Assembly: GCF_018474015.1 (NCBI RefSeq)
Contig: NZ_JAHCSG010000006.1
Span: forward strand, 62,001 to 126,000
Origin: Williamsia sp. CHRR-6
GTDB lineage: Bacteria > Actinomycetota > Actinomycetes > Mycobacteriales > Mycobacteriaceae
Length of the DNA stretch: 64,000 bases
Reading direction: 5' to 3'
Part shown: positions 47,469 through 57,585 of the stretch, in pieces
Layout: every line of letters begins with the position of its first letter
How positions within the stretch are numbered: the stretch's first letter is position 1
Position numbers and translations under genes: made by a program
Notes under the pieces: model-generated
Database searches by the model: none
Seen by the model: the letters and a program-made list of their open reading frames with translations, nothing else
Told to the model about the DNA's origin: nothing

Positions 47469-50400
47469 GTGTCCGACAGCAACGATCGTGAACAGGAACC
47501 GACCACAGACGAGGTCGCCGAGGAACACCAGAACGGGATCGTCTCCCCACAGGAATTCCCCCACAAGATGCGGGTACATGCCTTGGCGCGCATGCTCGGC
47601 ATCAGCAGCAAGGAAGTGCTGGCCGTCCTCGGCGAGCTGGGCGTCGCCGCGCGCAGCCCACAGTCGAGCATCGATCGCAGTGCCGCAGTCTCGGTCCAGG
47701 GTCGACTAGTCGAGCAGGCTGAAACCGGCCCCGAGGTCGACGATTCGACCGCGCCGACGTCGAGCGCGCCTGCAGAGCAGGCCGCCGCACCGGCTCCGCA
47801 GACCTCCCTTTTCTCGGCCATCGTCGTCGAGGAGCCCGCGGTGAGCGCGACCGACTCGGCCGCCCAGACGCCGTTGTTCTTGCAGCCGCAGGTACCGGAG
47901 GAGCCGCGCCGGGAACCCGGTCGGCGTCGTGGCACCAAGAAGGCGGTCGACACCTCAGATGCGGAGTCGGTTGACTCCGAACCGGCGTCGACCGGTGCAG
48001 TGACATCGACGGCCCCCGAGACCACCGAGGCGGACACCACCGCGACCGGTGTGTCCAACGCTGCCGAGTCGCAGACCACAGAGTCGGACAGCGCAGCATC
48101 GGGCACCACCGAGTCGGGCGACACCGAACTGAACTCCGGCGAGCAGGGGACCGACGACGACTCAGAGTCCGGCGGCGGCTCTCGCCGTCGACGTCGGGGA
48201 CGTCGTGGCCGGGGCCGTGGCCGCGGTGACCAGACCGACGCGCAAGGCAGCGACGAGTCAGGTGAGCCCGAGGCAGGGCCGCTGGACGGCGACGAGCCCT
48301 CAGAGGAGCAGGCAGGCAGGAAGAAGGCGTCGAAGAAGTCCGACGGCGACGATGAGCAGACCGCCGCCGAGGACGCCGCCTCGGAGTCCGCGAGCGATGG
48401 CGATGCCGATGCGGGCGACGATTCTGACGACGACGAGTCGGGAACCGGCACTCGTCGGCGTCGGCGTCGGCGTCGTCGCCGCGGTGGGTCCGATGCCGAG
48501 GACACCGCCGGCGGTGACGATCCGCCCAACACCGTGGTCCACGAACGTGAGCCACGGGCCAAGTCGCGGACCCGTGAACGCGATCGCGATGAGGTTCAGG
48601 GGATCTCCGGCTCCACCCGCCTCGAGGCCAAACGTCAGCGTCGCCGTGACGGTCGTGATGCCGGACGTCGTCGTCCGCCGATCCTCACCGAGTCGGAGTT
48701 CTTGGCCCGGCGTGAGGCCGTCAACCGGGTGATGGTGGTGCGCGAGCGCGCCGCCAATGCGCGTCTGTCCGATGACGCCGAGGGTGTCACCGAGGACTAC
48801 ACGCAGGTCGCGGTCCTCGAAGACGGTGTGCTGGTCGAACATTTCGTCACCACGTCGACCTCGTCGTCGCTGGTGGGCAACATTTTCCTGGGGCGCGTGC
48901 AGAACGTGCTGCCGGGCATGGAGGCCGCATTCGTCGACATCGGTCGCGGCCGCAACGGCGTGCTCTACGCCGGTGAGGTGAACTGGGATGCCGCCGGACT
49001 CGACGGCGGCAGTCGCAAGATCGAACAGGCCCTCAAGCCCGGTGACCCGGTGGTGGTGCAGGTCAACAAGGACCCCGTGGGTCACAAGGGTGCTCGCTTG
49101 ACCACGCAGATCTCGCTGGCCGGCCGCTACCTGGTCTACGTGCCGGGTGGATCGTCGACCGGGATCAGTCGCAAGCTCCCCGACGTCGAGCGTCGCCGCC
49201 TCAAGCAGATCCTGTCGAAGCTGGTGCCCGATGACGCCGGTGTGATCATCCGGACGGCCTCCGAAGGTGTGAGTGCCGAGGAGTTGTCAGCTGACATCGA
49301 TCGGCTCAAGGCGCAGTGGGAGCAGATCGAGCAGACCGTCGCCGGTGCCGGCTCGGGCAAGGGTACGTCGCCGCAGGTGCTCTACTCCGAGCCTGATCTG
49401 CTGGTGAAGGTGGTCCGCGATCTGTTCAACGAGGACTTCTCCCGGCTGGTCATCGATGGCGACACCGCTTGGCGGCAGGTGCACGACTACGTCGAGGCGG
49501 TGGCACCGGATCTCGTGGAGCGGTTGGAGCGGTTCGAACGCCCGCACGCTGACGCACCGGACTCGTTCGTGGTGCACCGGGTCGACGAGCAACTGGCCAA
49601 GGCGCTCGATCGCAAGGTGTGGTTGCCCTCCGGAGGCACCTTGATCATCGAACACACCGAGGCGATGACGGTGGTGGACGTGAACACCGGCAAGTTCACC
49701 GGCTCAGGCGGCAACCTCGAGGAGACCGTCACTCGCAACAACCTGGAGGCGGCCGAGGAGATCGTTCGGCAGATGCGTCTGCGCGACATCGGCGGCATGA
49801 TCATCGTCGACTTCATCGACATGGTGCTCGAGTCGAATCGCGACCTGGTGCTGCGCCGACTCACCGAGGCGCTGTCGCGAGACCGGACGCGCCACCAGGT
49901 GTCGGAGGTGACCTCCCTCGGACTGGTCCAGATGACCCGTAAACGGCTGGGAACCGGCCTGCTGGAAGCGTTCTCCTCGCCCTGCTCGCACTGCAACGGT
50001 CGCGGGATCATCGTGCACGCCACTCCGGTAGAGGTGCGCCCTGCCGAGGAGGCGCCACGCGCCGAAGGTGGCAAGCGAGCGCGGCGGGGTGGAAAACGCA
50101 AGGGCGACAACGCAGCCGAGACCAAGTCGGCCCACAGTCCCGCCGAACACCCGATGTTCCGTGCGATGGCAAGCCACGACCACGACGCAGCCGGCATCGA
50201 CGCCCAGACGGCCGAGCCCTCCGCCACCGAGGCCCCGACCACCGAGGCCCCGACCACCGAGGCCCCGACCACCGACGCCCCGATGACCGAGGTTGCCGAC
50301 GTGGAGGCTCCCGAGACCGTGACCCCGGTCGGCGAGACTCCCCGGGCCGATGCTCCGGACACCGGTGGTCGGCAGGCCGAAGCTGGGCGCAGTGCGGTCA

Positions 50401-50735
50401 ACGACGCGTCCGCAGGGGTGCGGACCTCCGAGACCGACGCGGTCGCACCCACCGAGGCCCCACCCACCGAGGAATCGACGAGTGGGGCTGCCACCCGGCC
50501 GCGGCGTCGCCGAGCCGCACGTCGACCGGCGGCGGCTCCGGTTGCCGCCGTTGCCGTGGCGGGCACCGTAGAGGCGGTGGCCGCAGTCGTATCGAGCGGT
50601 CCACCGGTCACCACTGTCGGCGCGGGCGCGAGTGCTTCCACTGGGGTGACGGTCGACGAGTCAGTGGTGGCGGTTCGGCGGCGGCCGCGTCGTCGCGCAG
50701 CCGGACGGCCTGCCGGCCCTCCGGTCGAGGACTGA
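47469..50735 (+). CDS. rne: ribonuclease E/G
   Basis: A 1088-residue RNase E/G. Residues about 36-85 resemble an IF2 N-terminal domain (HKMRVHALARMLGISSKEVLAVLGELG), followed by about 300 residues of acidic and RRRRRRGR tracts. The S1-like RNA-binding part begins near 440 (EHFVTTSTSSSLVGNIFLGRVQNVLPGMEAAFVDIG), the DNase I-like catalytic site has VDVNTGKFTG at about 736 and GMIIVDFIDM at about 777 with both metal-binding Asp, and the zinc-link CSHC is at about 838. The 230-residue tail is Thr/Glu/Pro-rich with TEAPT repeats and ends in Arg-rich RNA-binding patches. It starts mRNA decay and rRNA maturation and may carry the degradosome. GTG 47469 has AGGAG 6 bases ahead. Confidence 0.92.
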   Translation: MSDSNDREQEPTTDEVAEEHQNGIVSPQEFPHKMRVHALARMLGISSKEVLAVLGELGVAARSPQSSIDRSAAVSVQGRLVEQAETGPEVDDSTAPTSSAPAEQAAAPAPQTSLFSAIVVEEPAVSATDSAAQTPLFLQPQVPEEPRREPGRRRGTKKAVDTSDAESVDSEPASTGAVTSTAPETTEADTTATGVSNAAESQTTESDSAASGTTESGDTELNSGEQGTDDDSESGGGSRRRRRGRRGRGRGRGDQTDAQGSDESGEPEAGPLDGDEPSEEQAGRKKASKKSDGDDEQTAAEDAASESASDGDADAGDDSDDDESGTGTRRRRRRRRRRGGSDAEDTAGGDDPPNTVVHEREPRAKSRTRERDRDEVQGISGSTRLEAKRQRRRDGRDAGRRRPPILTESEFLARREAVNRVMVVRERAANARLSDDAEGVTEDYTQVAVLEDGVLVEHFVTTSTSSSLVGNIFLGRVQNVLPGMEAAFVDIGRGRNGVLYAGEVNWDAAGLDGGSRKIEQALKPGDPVVVQVNKDPVGHKGARLTTQISLAGRYLVYVPGGSSTGISRKLPDVERRRLKQILSKLVPDDAGVIIRTASEGVSAEELSADIDRLKAQWEQIEQTVAGAGSGKGTSPQVLYSEPDLLVKVVRDLFNEDFSRLVIDGDTAWRQVHDYVEAVAPDLVERLERFERPHADAPDSFVVHRVDEQLAKALDRKVWLPSGGTLIIEHTEAMTVVDVNTGKFTGSGGNLEETVTRNNLEAAEEIVRQMRLRDIGGMIIVDFIDMVLESNRDLVLRRLTEALSRDRTRHQVSEVTSLGLVQMTRKRLGTGLLEAFSSPCSHCNGRGIIVHATPVEVRPAEEAPRAEGGKRARRGGKRKGDNAAETKSAHSPAEHPMFRAMASHDHDAAGIDAQTAEPSATEAPTTEAPTTEAPTTDAPMTEVADVEAPETVTPVGETPRADAPDTGGRQAEAGRSAVNDASAGVRTSETDAVAPTEAPPTEESTSGAATRPRRRRAARRPAAAPVAAVAVAGTVEAVAAVVSSGPPVTTVGAGASASTGVTVDESVVAVRRRPRRRAAGRPAGPPVED
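50226..50285 (+). repeat. four 15-base repeats in the rne tail
   Basis: Units start at 50226, 50241, 50256 and 50271; three are identical (ACCGAGGCCCCGACC) and the last is altered. They encode TEAPT three times and TDAPM in the disordered tail of RNase E. A slippage-prone tract that should vary among strains. Confidence 0.9.
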
Positions 50736-50821
50736 GCGGCAACCCGGTGGCCTGCCCGGTCGATTCCACAAGCCGGGCCGACGGGGCGGCCTACCGGGTG
50801 CGACCAGCGGGTTCTCGCAGT

Positions 50822-50851
50822 TTGACCTGGAGAACGACACTCCCGTAACCT
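50822..50851 (+). promoter_or_regulatory. promoter of rplU-rpmA
   Basis: TTGACC (50822-50827) and TAACCT (50846-50851) are 18 bases apart, close to the housekeeping sigma consensus. Transcription would start near 50858, leaving a leader of about 210 bases before rplU in the otherwise gene-free stretch 50736-51067. Leaders of L21 operons carry regulatory structure in other bacteria; I cannot draw one with certainty here. Confidence 0.5.
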
Positions 50852-51067
50852 TGGTCGGTCGCCACATGACGATGCTCGAGGCTGCCTTCACGGCGTCTCG
50901 GCCCGTCGAGGCAAGGGCGTTCCCGGTTGCCGGGCCCGACCCACAGCGTCTACTGATGCCGTGTTCTCCGCCGAGAACACCGCTGTCACGACGCGCACAC
51001 GAGAAGTAGCACCGCCAGCGCACCCGCGCGGGCGCGCACGAGACGAGACAGTAAGAGGTAAGGCCGA

Positions 51068-51379
51068 ATGGCAACGTACGCGATCGTCAAGACCGGCGGT
51101 AAGCAGTACAAGGTCGCTGAGGGCGACCTGGTGAAGGTCGAGAAGATCGACGGTGTCGTCGGCGCCACCGTGACCCTGCCGGTCACCCTGGTCGTGGATG
51201 GCTCCACCCTCACCACCGACGCCGCCGCACTGGCGAAGAAGTCGGTCACCGGTGAGGTCGTCGAGCACGTCAAGGGCCCGAAGATCAAGATCCACAAGTT
51301 CAAGAACAAGACCGGCTACCACAAGCGTCAGGGCCACCGTCAGAAGCTGACGGTCCTCAAGGTCACCGGGATCAAGTAG
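51068..51379 (+). CDS. rplU: 50S ribosomal protein L21
   Basis: A 103-residue L21, full length. It begins [27 protein letters not shown] and ends [34 protein letters not shown], both family signatures. It sits on 23S rRNA in the large subunit. The ATG has GAGGTAAGG about 8 bases upstream. Followed by rpmA with a 44-base gap, as in nearly all bacteria. Confidence 0.98.
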   Translation: MATYAIVKTGGKQYKVAEGDLVKVEKIDGVVGATVTLPVTLVVDGSTLTTDAAALAKKSVTGEVVEHVKGPKIKIHKFKNKTGYHKRQGHRQKLTVLKVTGIK

Positions 51380-51423
51380 TCCGACGCCCTCACCTTTTCC
51401 ACTTCTGAACGAGGAGACACGAC

Positions 51424-51687
51424 ATGGCACACAAGAAGGGTGCGTCCAGCTCGCGCAACGGTCGCGATTCCAACGCACAACGGCTCGGCGTCAAGCGTTT
51501 CGGTGGCCAGCAGGTCAGCGCCGGTGAGATCTTGGTCCGCCAGCGTGGCACCCACTTCCACCCGGGCGTGAACGTTGGCCGCGGCGGCGACGACACCCTG
51601 TTCGCCCTGTCGGCCGGTGCGGTGGAGTTCGGCACCAAGCGTGGCCGCAAGACCGTCAACATCGTTGCCGAGCCCGCGCAGGCCTGA
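51424..51687 (+). CDS. rpmA: 50S ribosomal protein L27
   Basis: An 87-residue L27: [61 protein letters not shown]. The N-terminal HKKGA stretch reaches the peptidyl transferase centre and here needs no propeptide. GAGGAG is 7 bases before the ATG. A strong terminator follows. Confidence 0.98.
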   Translation: MAHKKGASSSRNGRDSNAQRLGVKRFGGQQVSAGEILVRQRGTHFHPGVNVGRGGDDTLFALSAGAVEFGTKRGRKTVNIVAEPAQA

Positions 51688-51751
51688 CCGCGCGGCGAGT
51701 TCGCTACGAGCTCGTGGACGCCTCGGGCGTTCATGACCACGCTTCAACCTC

Positions 51752-51804
51752 CACAGGAGGCGGGCCGGGTGACCACATACCCGACCCGCCTCCTGTGTTT
51801 TTTT
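51752..51804 (+). terminator. intrinsic terminator between rpmA and obg
   Basis: CACAGGAGGCGGG (from 51752) pairs perfectly with CCCGCCTCCTGTG (to 51797), with an extra GGGT/ACCC pairing inside, followed by seven T residues (51798-51804). This is the most textbook terminator in the window. It ends only 27 bases before the obg ATG, so obg must have its own promoter or receive read-through. Confidence 0.92.
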
Positions 51805-51830
51805 CACCGATCCTTTCGAGGAAGGCTGAC

Positions 51831-53387
51831 ATGTCGAGATTCGTCGACCGCGTGACGATTCACGCCACGGCGGGCAACGGCGGTCACGGCTGCTCGTCAG
51901 TGCGGCGCGAGAAGTTCAAACCCCTCGGAGGGCCCGACGGCGGCAACGGCGGTAACGGTGGCAGCGTCACCCTGGTGGTCGATCCGCAGGTTCACACACT
52001 GCTCGACTTCCATTTCCGCCCCCACGCCCGTGCAGGCAACGGCAAACCGGGCGCAGGATCCAACCGCGACGGCGCCGACGGCGAGCATCTGGTGCTCCCG
52101 GTTCCCGACGGAACCGTGGTTCTCGACAAGGACGGTCGGCTGCTGGCCGACCTCGTCGGCGCGGGCACCGAGTTCGTTGCGGCCACTGGTGGACGTGGGG
52201 GACTGGGGAACGCGGCCTTGGCATCTCGCGCGCGCAGGGCCCCCGGGTTCGCGCTGCTGGGCGAGGAGGGTGAGGTCAACGAGCTCGTCCTGGAACTGAA
52301 ATCAGTCGCCGACGTCGGGCTCGTGGGGTTTCCCTCGGCGGGTAAGTCCTCGCTGGTGTCGGTGCTCTCGGCGGCCAAACCGAAGATCGCCGACTATCCG
52401 TTCACCACCCTGGTCCCCAACCTGGGTGTGGTCACCGCGGGCGCCGACGTGTTCACCGTGGCCGATGTCCCAGGGCTGATCCCGGGCGCCTCAGCAGGCA
52501 AAGGACTCGGGCTGGACTTCCTACGTCACCTGGAACGCTGCGCGGTGCTGGCGCACGTGGTCGACTGTGCGACCCTGGATCCCGGTCGTGACCCGCTGTC
52601 GGACATCGACGCGCTGGAGGCCGAATTGGCAGCGTACACACCGGCATTGAGTGCAGAGCATGGTCTGGCCGACCTCTCCAGCCGACCCCGCGTTGTCATC
52701 CTCAACAAGATCGACGTACCCGACGCCGCCGACCTCGTCGAGCTGGTCACCCCCGAGCTGACCGAGCGTGGCTGGCCGGTGTACGCGATCTCGGCGGTCA
52801 GTCGCGCGGGACTCAAAGAGTTGACGTTCGCGCTGGCCGAGCTGGTGCGTAGGCATCGGACCGAGAACCCGCCACCACCGCCGCGGCGCGCTGTCATCCG
52901 GCCCAAGGCCGTCGACGACACCGGCTTCACCGTGGTCGCCGACCCGAACAACCCTGGTGGTTTCATCGTGCGCGGTAAACGGCCGGAACGGTGGATCCGC
53001 CAGACCGCGTTCGACAACGACGAGGCCGTCGGCTACCTGGCCGATCGACTCAACCGTCTCGGCGTCGAGGACGAGTTGGTCAAGCAGGGTGCCACCCCCG
53101 GGGCGCCGGTCACCATCGGTGACGTGACCTTCGACTGGGAGCCTCAGCTGCCCACCGGCGATGTCGTCCCGATCACCGGTCGTGGCACCGACATTCGCCT
53201 CGACCGCACCGAACGTATCGGTGCGGCCGAACGCAAGGTGGCGCGCTCGGCGCGGCGGGTGCACAGCGACGACATCGACATGGGTTATGTGCCAGGCGGT
53301 TTCGCGTCTGGACCTGACGACGGCGATGAGCGCGAGCTGTCGTCGGCGTCGGCGGGGGAGTTCGACGACGAGGACGACCAGGCGTGA
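51831..53387 (+). CDS. obg: GTPase ObgE/CgtA
   Basis: A 518-residue Obg GTPase. The Gly-rich Obg fold is at 1-157 ([38 protein letters not shown]), the G domain at 158-345 (G1 [10 protein letters not shown]3 DVPGL, G4 NKID), and the OCT domain at about 360-440. The acidic tail (about 440-518) is typical of actinobacterial Obg. It binds the 50S subunit and is essential. I start at the ATG at 51831, with GAGGAAGG 7 bases before it; the frame upstream runs through the terminator. Confidence 0.95.
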   Translation: MSRFVDRVTIHATAGNGGHGCSSVRREKFKPLGGPDGGNGGNGGSVTLVVDPQVHTLLDFHFRPHARAGNGKPGAGSNRDGADGEHLVLPVPDGTVVLDKDGRLLADLVGAGTEFVAATGGRGGLGNAALASRARRAPGFALLGEEGEVNELVLELKSVADVGLVGFPSAGKSSLVSVLSAAKPKIADYPFTTLVPNLGVVTAGADVFTVADVPGLIPGASAGKGLGLDFLRHLERCAVLAHVVDCATLDPGRDPLSDIDALEAELAAYTPALSAEHGLADLSSRPRVVILNKIDVPDAADLVELVTPELTERGWPVYAISAVSRAGLKELTFALAELVRRHRTENPPPPPRRAVIRPKAVDDTGFTVVADPNNPGGFIVRGKRPERWIRQTAFDNDEAVGYLADRLNRLGVEDELVKQGATPGAPVTIGDVTFDWEPQLPTGDVVPITGRGTDIRLDRTERIGAAERKVARSARRVHSDDIDMGYVPGGFASGPDDGDERELSSASAGEFDDEDDQA

Positions 53388-53406
53388 GCACGTGGTCGGC
53401 GCGGTG

Positions 53407-54519
53407 ATGGTCGACGAGCAACTCGATGTGCGCCGCCAGATCGCTGATGCACGCAGCATCGTGGTCAAGATCGGCTCGTCGGCCCTGACCGACCTCTCCG
53501 ACGGACTGTCCCTGCCACGACTCGACGCGCTGGCTGATGCGTTGGAGGCGCGGATGGCAGCGGGCACCGACGTCATCGTGGTGTCCAGTGGTGCCATCGG
53601 TGCAGGTCTGGCGCCGTTGGGACTAAAACGGCGGCCCACCGACCTGGCCACCAAGCAGGCCGCGGCCAGTGTCGGGCAGCTGGCGCTGGCCCACGCCTGG
53701 GGGACCTCGTTCGCGCGACACGGTCGCACCGTCGGACAGGTCCTGTTGACCGCACACGACATTTCCCGCCGCGAACACCACGCCAACGCCCAACGCACCC
53801 TCGACCGGTTGCGTGCACTGGGTGCGGTGGCGGTGGTCAACGAGAACGACACCGTGGCCACCGACGAGATCCGCTTCGGGGACAACGATCGACTTGCCGC
53901 GCTGGTGGCCCACCTGGCCGGCGCGCAGGCGTTGGTGTTGCTCTCTGATGTCGACGGCCTCTACGACGGCGATCCGCGCAAAGGCGCTGCGCGGATGATC
54001 CGAGAGGTGGCTGGTCCTGCCGACCTCGACGGGGTGATCGCCGGCTCCGGTGGTGCGTTGGGCACCGGCGGGATGGCGTCGAAGTTGTCGGCGGCGCGGT
54101 TGGCCGCCGATGCAGGGGTGCCGGTGTTGTTGGCCGCAGCATCGCAGGCCGACGCGGCGCTGCGTGACGCTGCGGTGGGTACCGCGTTTGCGGCGCGACC
54201 CACGCGGCTGTCAGCCCGTAGGTTCTGGGTGCGTCACGCCGCCGAGACCCGAGGGTCCATCACCGTCGATGCCGGTGCCGCCCAAGCGATCTCGCATCGC
54301 AAATCGCTGCTGCCGGCAGGAGTGACCGGCGTGTCGGGTACGTTCTCGGCCGGCGACGTCATCGACATCGTCACCGACGACGGCGCGCCGCAGGCCCGGG
54401 GCGTGATCGCCTATGACGCCACCGAGGTGGCCGAGATGGTGGGGCGCTCGACGGCCGACCTTCCCTCAGGCCTACGACGCCCGGTGGTGCACGCCGACGA
54501 CCTGGTCCCGGTGGCCTGA
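53407..54519 (+). CDS. proB: glutamate 5-kinase
   Basis: A 370-residue ProB with an amino-acid kinase domain ([41 protein letters not shown]) and a C-terminal PUA domain (about 285-365: [27 protein letters not shown]). It makes glutamyl 5-phosphate, the first step of proline synthesis; the PUA-bearing form is feedback-inhibited by proline. It follows obg at 19 bases. The ATG at 53407 is used; GTG at 53392 or 53404 is possible. Its last 48 bases overlap the convergent sirtuin gene. Confidence 0.94.
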   Translation: MVDEQLDVRRQIADARSIVVKIGSSALTDLSDGLSLPRLDALADALEARMAAGTDVIVVSSGAIGAGLAPLGLKRRPTDLATKQAAASVGQLALAHAWGTSFARHGRTVGQVLLTAHDISRREHHANAQRTLDRLRALGAVAVVNENDTVATDEIRFGDNDRLAALVAHLAGAQALVLLSDVDGLYDGDPRKGAARMIREVAGPADLDGVIAGSGGALGTGGMASKLSAARLAADAGVPVLLAAASQADAALRDAAVGTAFAARPTRLSARRFWVRHAAETRGSITVDAGAAQAISHRKSLLPAGVTGVSGTFSAGDVIDIVTDDGAPQARGVIAYDATEVAEMVGRSTADLPSGLRRPVVHADDLVPVA

Positions 54520-55401
54520 GGCGTAGCGCTGCACGAGTCCGTCGAGGACCTCCCCGCACCGCCGGTCGACCTTCACCTCGGCGATGTCGTCGGCGCGAGT
54601 CGCGCCGCGGTTGATCACGACGAGCGACTTGCCGTGGCGGTGTGCGTGTTTGGCGAATCGCAGACCGGACATGACCGTCAGCGAAGACCCCAGCACCACC
54701 AGTGCGTCAGCGGAGTCGACCATCGCATAGGCGCGGTCCACCACGTCACGGGGCACGCTCTCCCCGAAGTAGACGATGGCGGGTTTGAGTGGGCCTGCGC
54801 AGGCCGGACAGTCGATCATCACGAAGTCCTCGGTGTCGCTGACCGCCACATCTGCATCCGGCGCCACCTCGATGGCACCCCGGTTGCGGATACGCGTGGT
54901 GAACCCCTCGTTGAGGGGTTCGAGGATCTCGGCCAGCCGATGCCGTGAGATCTGCCAGTCGCAACGCAGACAGCAGGCACGTCCGTAGCAGCCGTGCAAT
55001 TCCAGCACCGGTGCGTTGCCGGCCTTGGTGTGCAGCATGTCCACGTTCTGGGTGATGACACCAGTGACGATCCCCAGACGCTGCAGGTCGGTGATGGCTC
55101 GGTGGCCCCGGTTCGGCAGCGCAGCATCCATGTGGCGCCACCCCAGATGGTTTCGCGCCCAATAGTGCCGCCGGTACTCAGGTGAGGCGAGGAACATGTC
55201 GATGGTCATCGGGGCGCGAGGTTGCGAGTCCGGACTGCGGTAGTCGGGGATGCCTGACTCGGTGGACATGCCCGCCCCACTGAGAACCACCACTCGGGCG
55301 CCGCGCAGCGTGTCGGCGACCCGGTCTACGCATCCGGTGAGATCGGGATCAGGCTCGGTGGGCTCGCCGGGTGCCCATGCGACGTGACTTCGGATTCGCA
55401 C
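54472..55401 (-). CDS. sirtuin NAD-dependent deacylase
   Basis: A 309-residue Sir2. [14 protein letters not shown] at 42-55, ITQNVD at 116-121, catalytic His136 in ELHG, a zinc site of two CxxC pairs (Cys144/147 and Cys198/201), and FGESVP at 213-218. Between the Cys pairs lies an insert of about 45 residues containing [18 protein letters not shown], longer than in CobB. It removes acyl groups from Lys using NAD. The class cannot be set firmly, because the Tyr/Arg pair typical of desuccinylases is not evident. The GTG at 55401 is a best guess. Its end overlaps proB by 48 bases, tail to tail. Confidence 0.85.
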   Translation of the reverse strand: MRIRSHVAWAPGEPTEPDPDLTGCVDRVADTLRGARVVVLSGAGMSTESGIPDYRSPDSQPRAPMTIDMFLASPEYRRHYWARNHLGWRHMDAALPNRGHRAITDLQRLGIVTGVITQNVDMLHTKAGNAPVLELHGCYGRACCLRCDWQISRHRLAEILEPLNEGFTTRIRNRGAIEVAPDADVAVSDTEDFVMIDCPACAGPLKPAIVYFGESVPRDVVDRAYAMVDSADALVVLGSSLTVMSGLRFAKHAHRHGKSLVVINRGATRADDIAEVKVDRRCGEVLDGLVQRYASGHRDQVVGVHHRAS

Positions 55402-55415
55402 CCACTCGACGATAC

Positions 55416-56549
55416 TCAGGCGGGGAGAAACACGTTCCGGGAAATCATGCCGCGGACAGTGTGGACGGCCACGGTAGCCCAGGCCGTCACGAGCAGGGCG
55501 TAGAGGCCGATGGCTAACGTGTGGATGATCGTTATGCCAGCTGCAGTACCCAGCGCAGTTGCACCGGTTACGCATGTACCAACGGGAAAGGTGAAGCTCC
55601 ACCAGGTCAGTGAGAAGCTCAGCCCGTGTCGCGCGGCGTGCACGGTCAGCATCACCGCGAGGCCGAACACCATGACACCGAACCCTCCCATCGCGAAGCC
55701 ATAAACGATGCCGAAGATGTGGAGACCAGTTGCGGTGGCTGCTTGCGCGCCGACGAATACCGTCGCGGCGCGGGTACCGAGCAGGTTCGTTGCGGTGATG
55801 GACTGCCCGATCATGCCGAGCATGATCCACACGGTGGGCGCGGCCTGAACGGCGGGCATGCCGCTGTGGACCAGGCGCGAGTAGATCATCGTCATCGTGA
55901 TCAGCCCGAGGAACAACGTGAGGCCGAACAGCGCGTAGCAGGCGGCGATGAGCGTCAGCCGCGGCTGACCGGCCGCGACGTGATCGAGCAACAGCGCCCC
56001 GGTGGATGCCGACACCATCGGAGGCACGACCGGCATCAACCACGCGGGCAACGCCTTCGACATGTCGTGGTCGTGAGCGGTGATCATCCGGTACGGGATC
56101 CAAAGACTGGTGGCCAGACCGGTTAGTGTTCCACTGATCCAGAAGACCACGCCGACCCACAGTGCCGCGTTCGGGCCAAGCGTAGCCGGCCCCAGGGTGA
56201 TCGCTCCGGCACCCACGGTCAGCATTGCCATCGGCGGGGCGCCGTAGAACTGCGACACCACCGGGTGTGTGGCATAGGCGCGAGCGTGGCCGCGGTGCAT
56301 CACCCAGTGCGCGGCGAATGCGACCGCCAACGCGCTCAGCGCCACCGAAGCGATGAGCCAGACGACCGTTGCAAAAACCCGCAACCCGGTGAGCTGTAGG
56401 GGCAGGGTGGCGGTGGCGTTGGCGACAATTCCCGTTCCCATGACCGAAGCAAACCAGTTCGGGGTGATGTGCTCGAGAATGCGTACTTCCGCCTCCGGAT
56501 GCCCAACCCGAGTGCGTCGCTGCGGTACGAGATCGACTGTGCTTGCCAT
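55416..56549 (-). CDS. TDT/SLAC1-family anion exporter
   Basis: A 377-residue membrane protein with ten predicted helices. ITPNWFASVMGTGIVA near the N terminus and the small-residue-rich helix pattern throughout are those of the tellurite resistance/dicarboxylate transporter (TDT) family, which includes TehA, malate permease Mae1, plant SLAC1 and the fungal sulfite pump Ssu1. The Phe that gates SLAC1-like pores cannot be assigned by eye. The ATG at 56549 matches the family N terminus; upstream in-frame sequence runs into the promoter region. The lysR gene lies upstream on the same strand, with a palindrome between. Sulfite export is my preferred guess because of the neighbouring sulfur-type genes. 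Confidence 0.82.
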   Translation of the reverse strand: MASTVDLVPQRRTRVGHPEAEVRILEHITPNWFASVMGTGIVANATATLPLQLTGLRVFATVVWLIASVALSALAVAFAAHWVMHRGHARAYATHPVVSQFYGAPPMAMLTVGAGAITLGPATLGPNAALWVGVVFWISGTLTGLATSLWIPYRMITAHDHDMSKALPAWLMPVVPPMVSASTGALLLDHVAAGQPRLTLIAACYALFGLTLFLGLITMTMIYSRLVHSGMPAVQAAPTVWIMLGMIGQSITATNLLGTRAATVFVGAQAATATGLHIFGIVYGFAMGGFGVMVFGLAVMLTVHAARHGLSFSLTWWSFTFPVGTCVTGATALGTAAGITIIHTLAIGLYALLVTAWATVAVHTVRGMISRNVFLPA

Positions 56550-56595
56550 GCCTCGAGTCTCCGGGCCGTAGATGTGCAGGACCAGAGCGTGAGCG

Positions 56596-56611
56596 TTTGT
56601 GAGGTCACAAA
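56596..56611. promoter_or_regulatory. palindrome in the TDT exporter promoter
   Basis: TTTGTGAGGTCACAAA, two perfect 7-base arms with a 2-base centre, lies 47 bases before the exporter's ATG. Position and symmetry suit a LysR-type or other dimer's operator. The 2-base centre excludes a standard CRP site, which needs 6. Confidence 0.5.
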
Positions 56612-56664
56612 TCGGGTTTGTATTCTGCTGCAGACGTCTCACCGGGTGTTGCAGTTCGTCGCTC

Positions 56665-57585
56665 TCAGTTTCGCAGCGCGGCGACGTGTCCGACGAGATC
56701 CCGGATCGCTCCGGCCGGGGGAATCCGTCCACCCATCCACACGGCTCTCAAGTCGCGACGGAGAACGATTCCGTCATGGGGGACGGCCACGAGCCGACCG
56801 AGTGTGAGGTCATCAACCACCGAGAGGCGACTCAGAACTGCCGGGCCCGCGTTTGCCAGAACGGCAGAGCGCACGCCCGATGTAGTGGGCATCTCCATCG
56901 CGGGCGCCGCCTGCGGGTGGCTGGGACCAAGCGCTGAACGTATTGCGTCGGAAAGGAACTCGCGAGTGCCCGAACCTGATTCGCGCGTGACCAAGGACGT
57001 AGCGCTCAACTCCTCGGCTGTCACCGGAACCGTGCGTTTCGCCCAGGGGTGCGCTCGCGCGACCACCACCACGAGTTCGTCGTGGTCGACGATGCGACTG
57101 CGTACCGCCTTGGGTGTTCCCGGGCTCTCGACGAAGCCGAGATCTGCATCGCCGTCGCGCACGGCGGCGATCGCCTGTGCACTGTTGGATGCCACCACTG
57201 TCACCTTTGGGGGCTCAACCTGGTGCCGGTGCGCCTGCGCTCGGTGTGACATCAACCAGTGGGGTAGCAGCTGTTCGGCGATCGTGAGGCTCGCCGCGAT
57301 GCGAAGATGCGCGCGGGCGTCCGTGCGGAGCGAGGCCAGCCCCGAGTCGATGCGGTGAGCGGTGTCGAGAAGTCCGTCGGCCCATCCTGCGACGACATGC
57401 CCAGCGGGGGTGAGTGTGGAACCGTGGCTCGTTCGGATGACCATCTGGACCCCGGTCAGCGCCTCCATCGACCGGATTCGAGCCGAAACGGCCTGCTGTG
57501 TCAGGTTCAGATGACGCGCGGCCGCAGTGAGACTGCCGTGAGCAGCGACGGCGAGGAGAACTTCCAGCGCGTTCAGATCCGGCAT
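56665..57585 (-). CDS. LysR-family transcriptional regulator
   Basis: A 306-residue LTTR. The winged helix covers residues 1-60 (LNALEVLLAVAAHGSLTAAARHLNLTQQAVSARIRSMEALTGVQMVIRT), followed by a two-lobed effector domain (about 90-295) with RIAASLTIAEQLLPHWL. It lies just upstream of the TDT exporter on the same strand and most likely regulates it; the effector is unknown. A TAGGGT box (57611-57616, minus strand) would start transcription next to a GTG at 57603, which would lengthen the protein by 6 residues over the ATG used here. Confidence 0.85.
   Translation of the reverse strand: MPDLNALEVLLAVAAHGSLTAAARHLNLTQQAVSARIRSMEALTGVQMVIRTSHGSTLTPAGHVVAGWADGLLDTAHRIDSGLASLRTDARAHLRIAASLTIAEQLLPHWLMSHRAQAHRHQVEPPKVTVVASNSAQAIAAVRDGDADLGFVESPGTPKAVRSRIVDHDELVVVVARAHPWAKRTVPVTAEELSATSLVTRESGSGTREFLSDAIRSALGPSHPQAAPAMEMPTTSGVRSAVLANAGPAVLSRLSVVDDLTLGRLVAVPHDGIVLRRDLRAVWMGGRIPPAGAIRDLVGHVAALRN

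Noticed and set aside
56596-56611. TGTGA-TCACA considered as a CRP site
   Set aside because: The half-sites are 2 bases apart instead of 6, so CRP-type spacing is not met.
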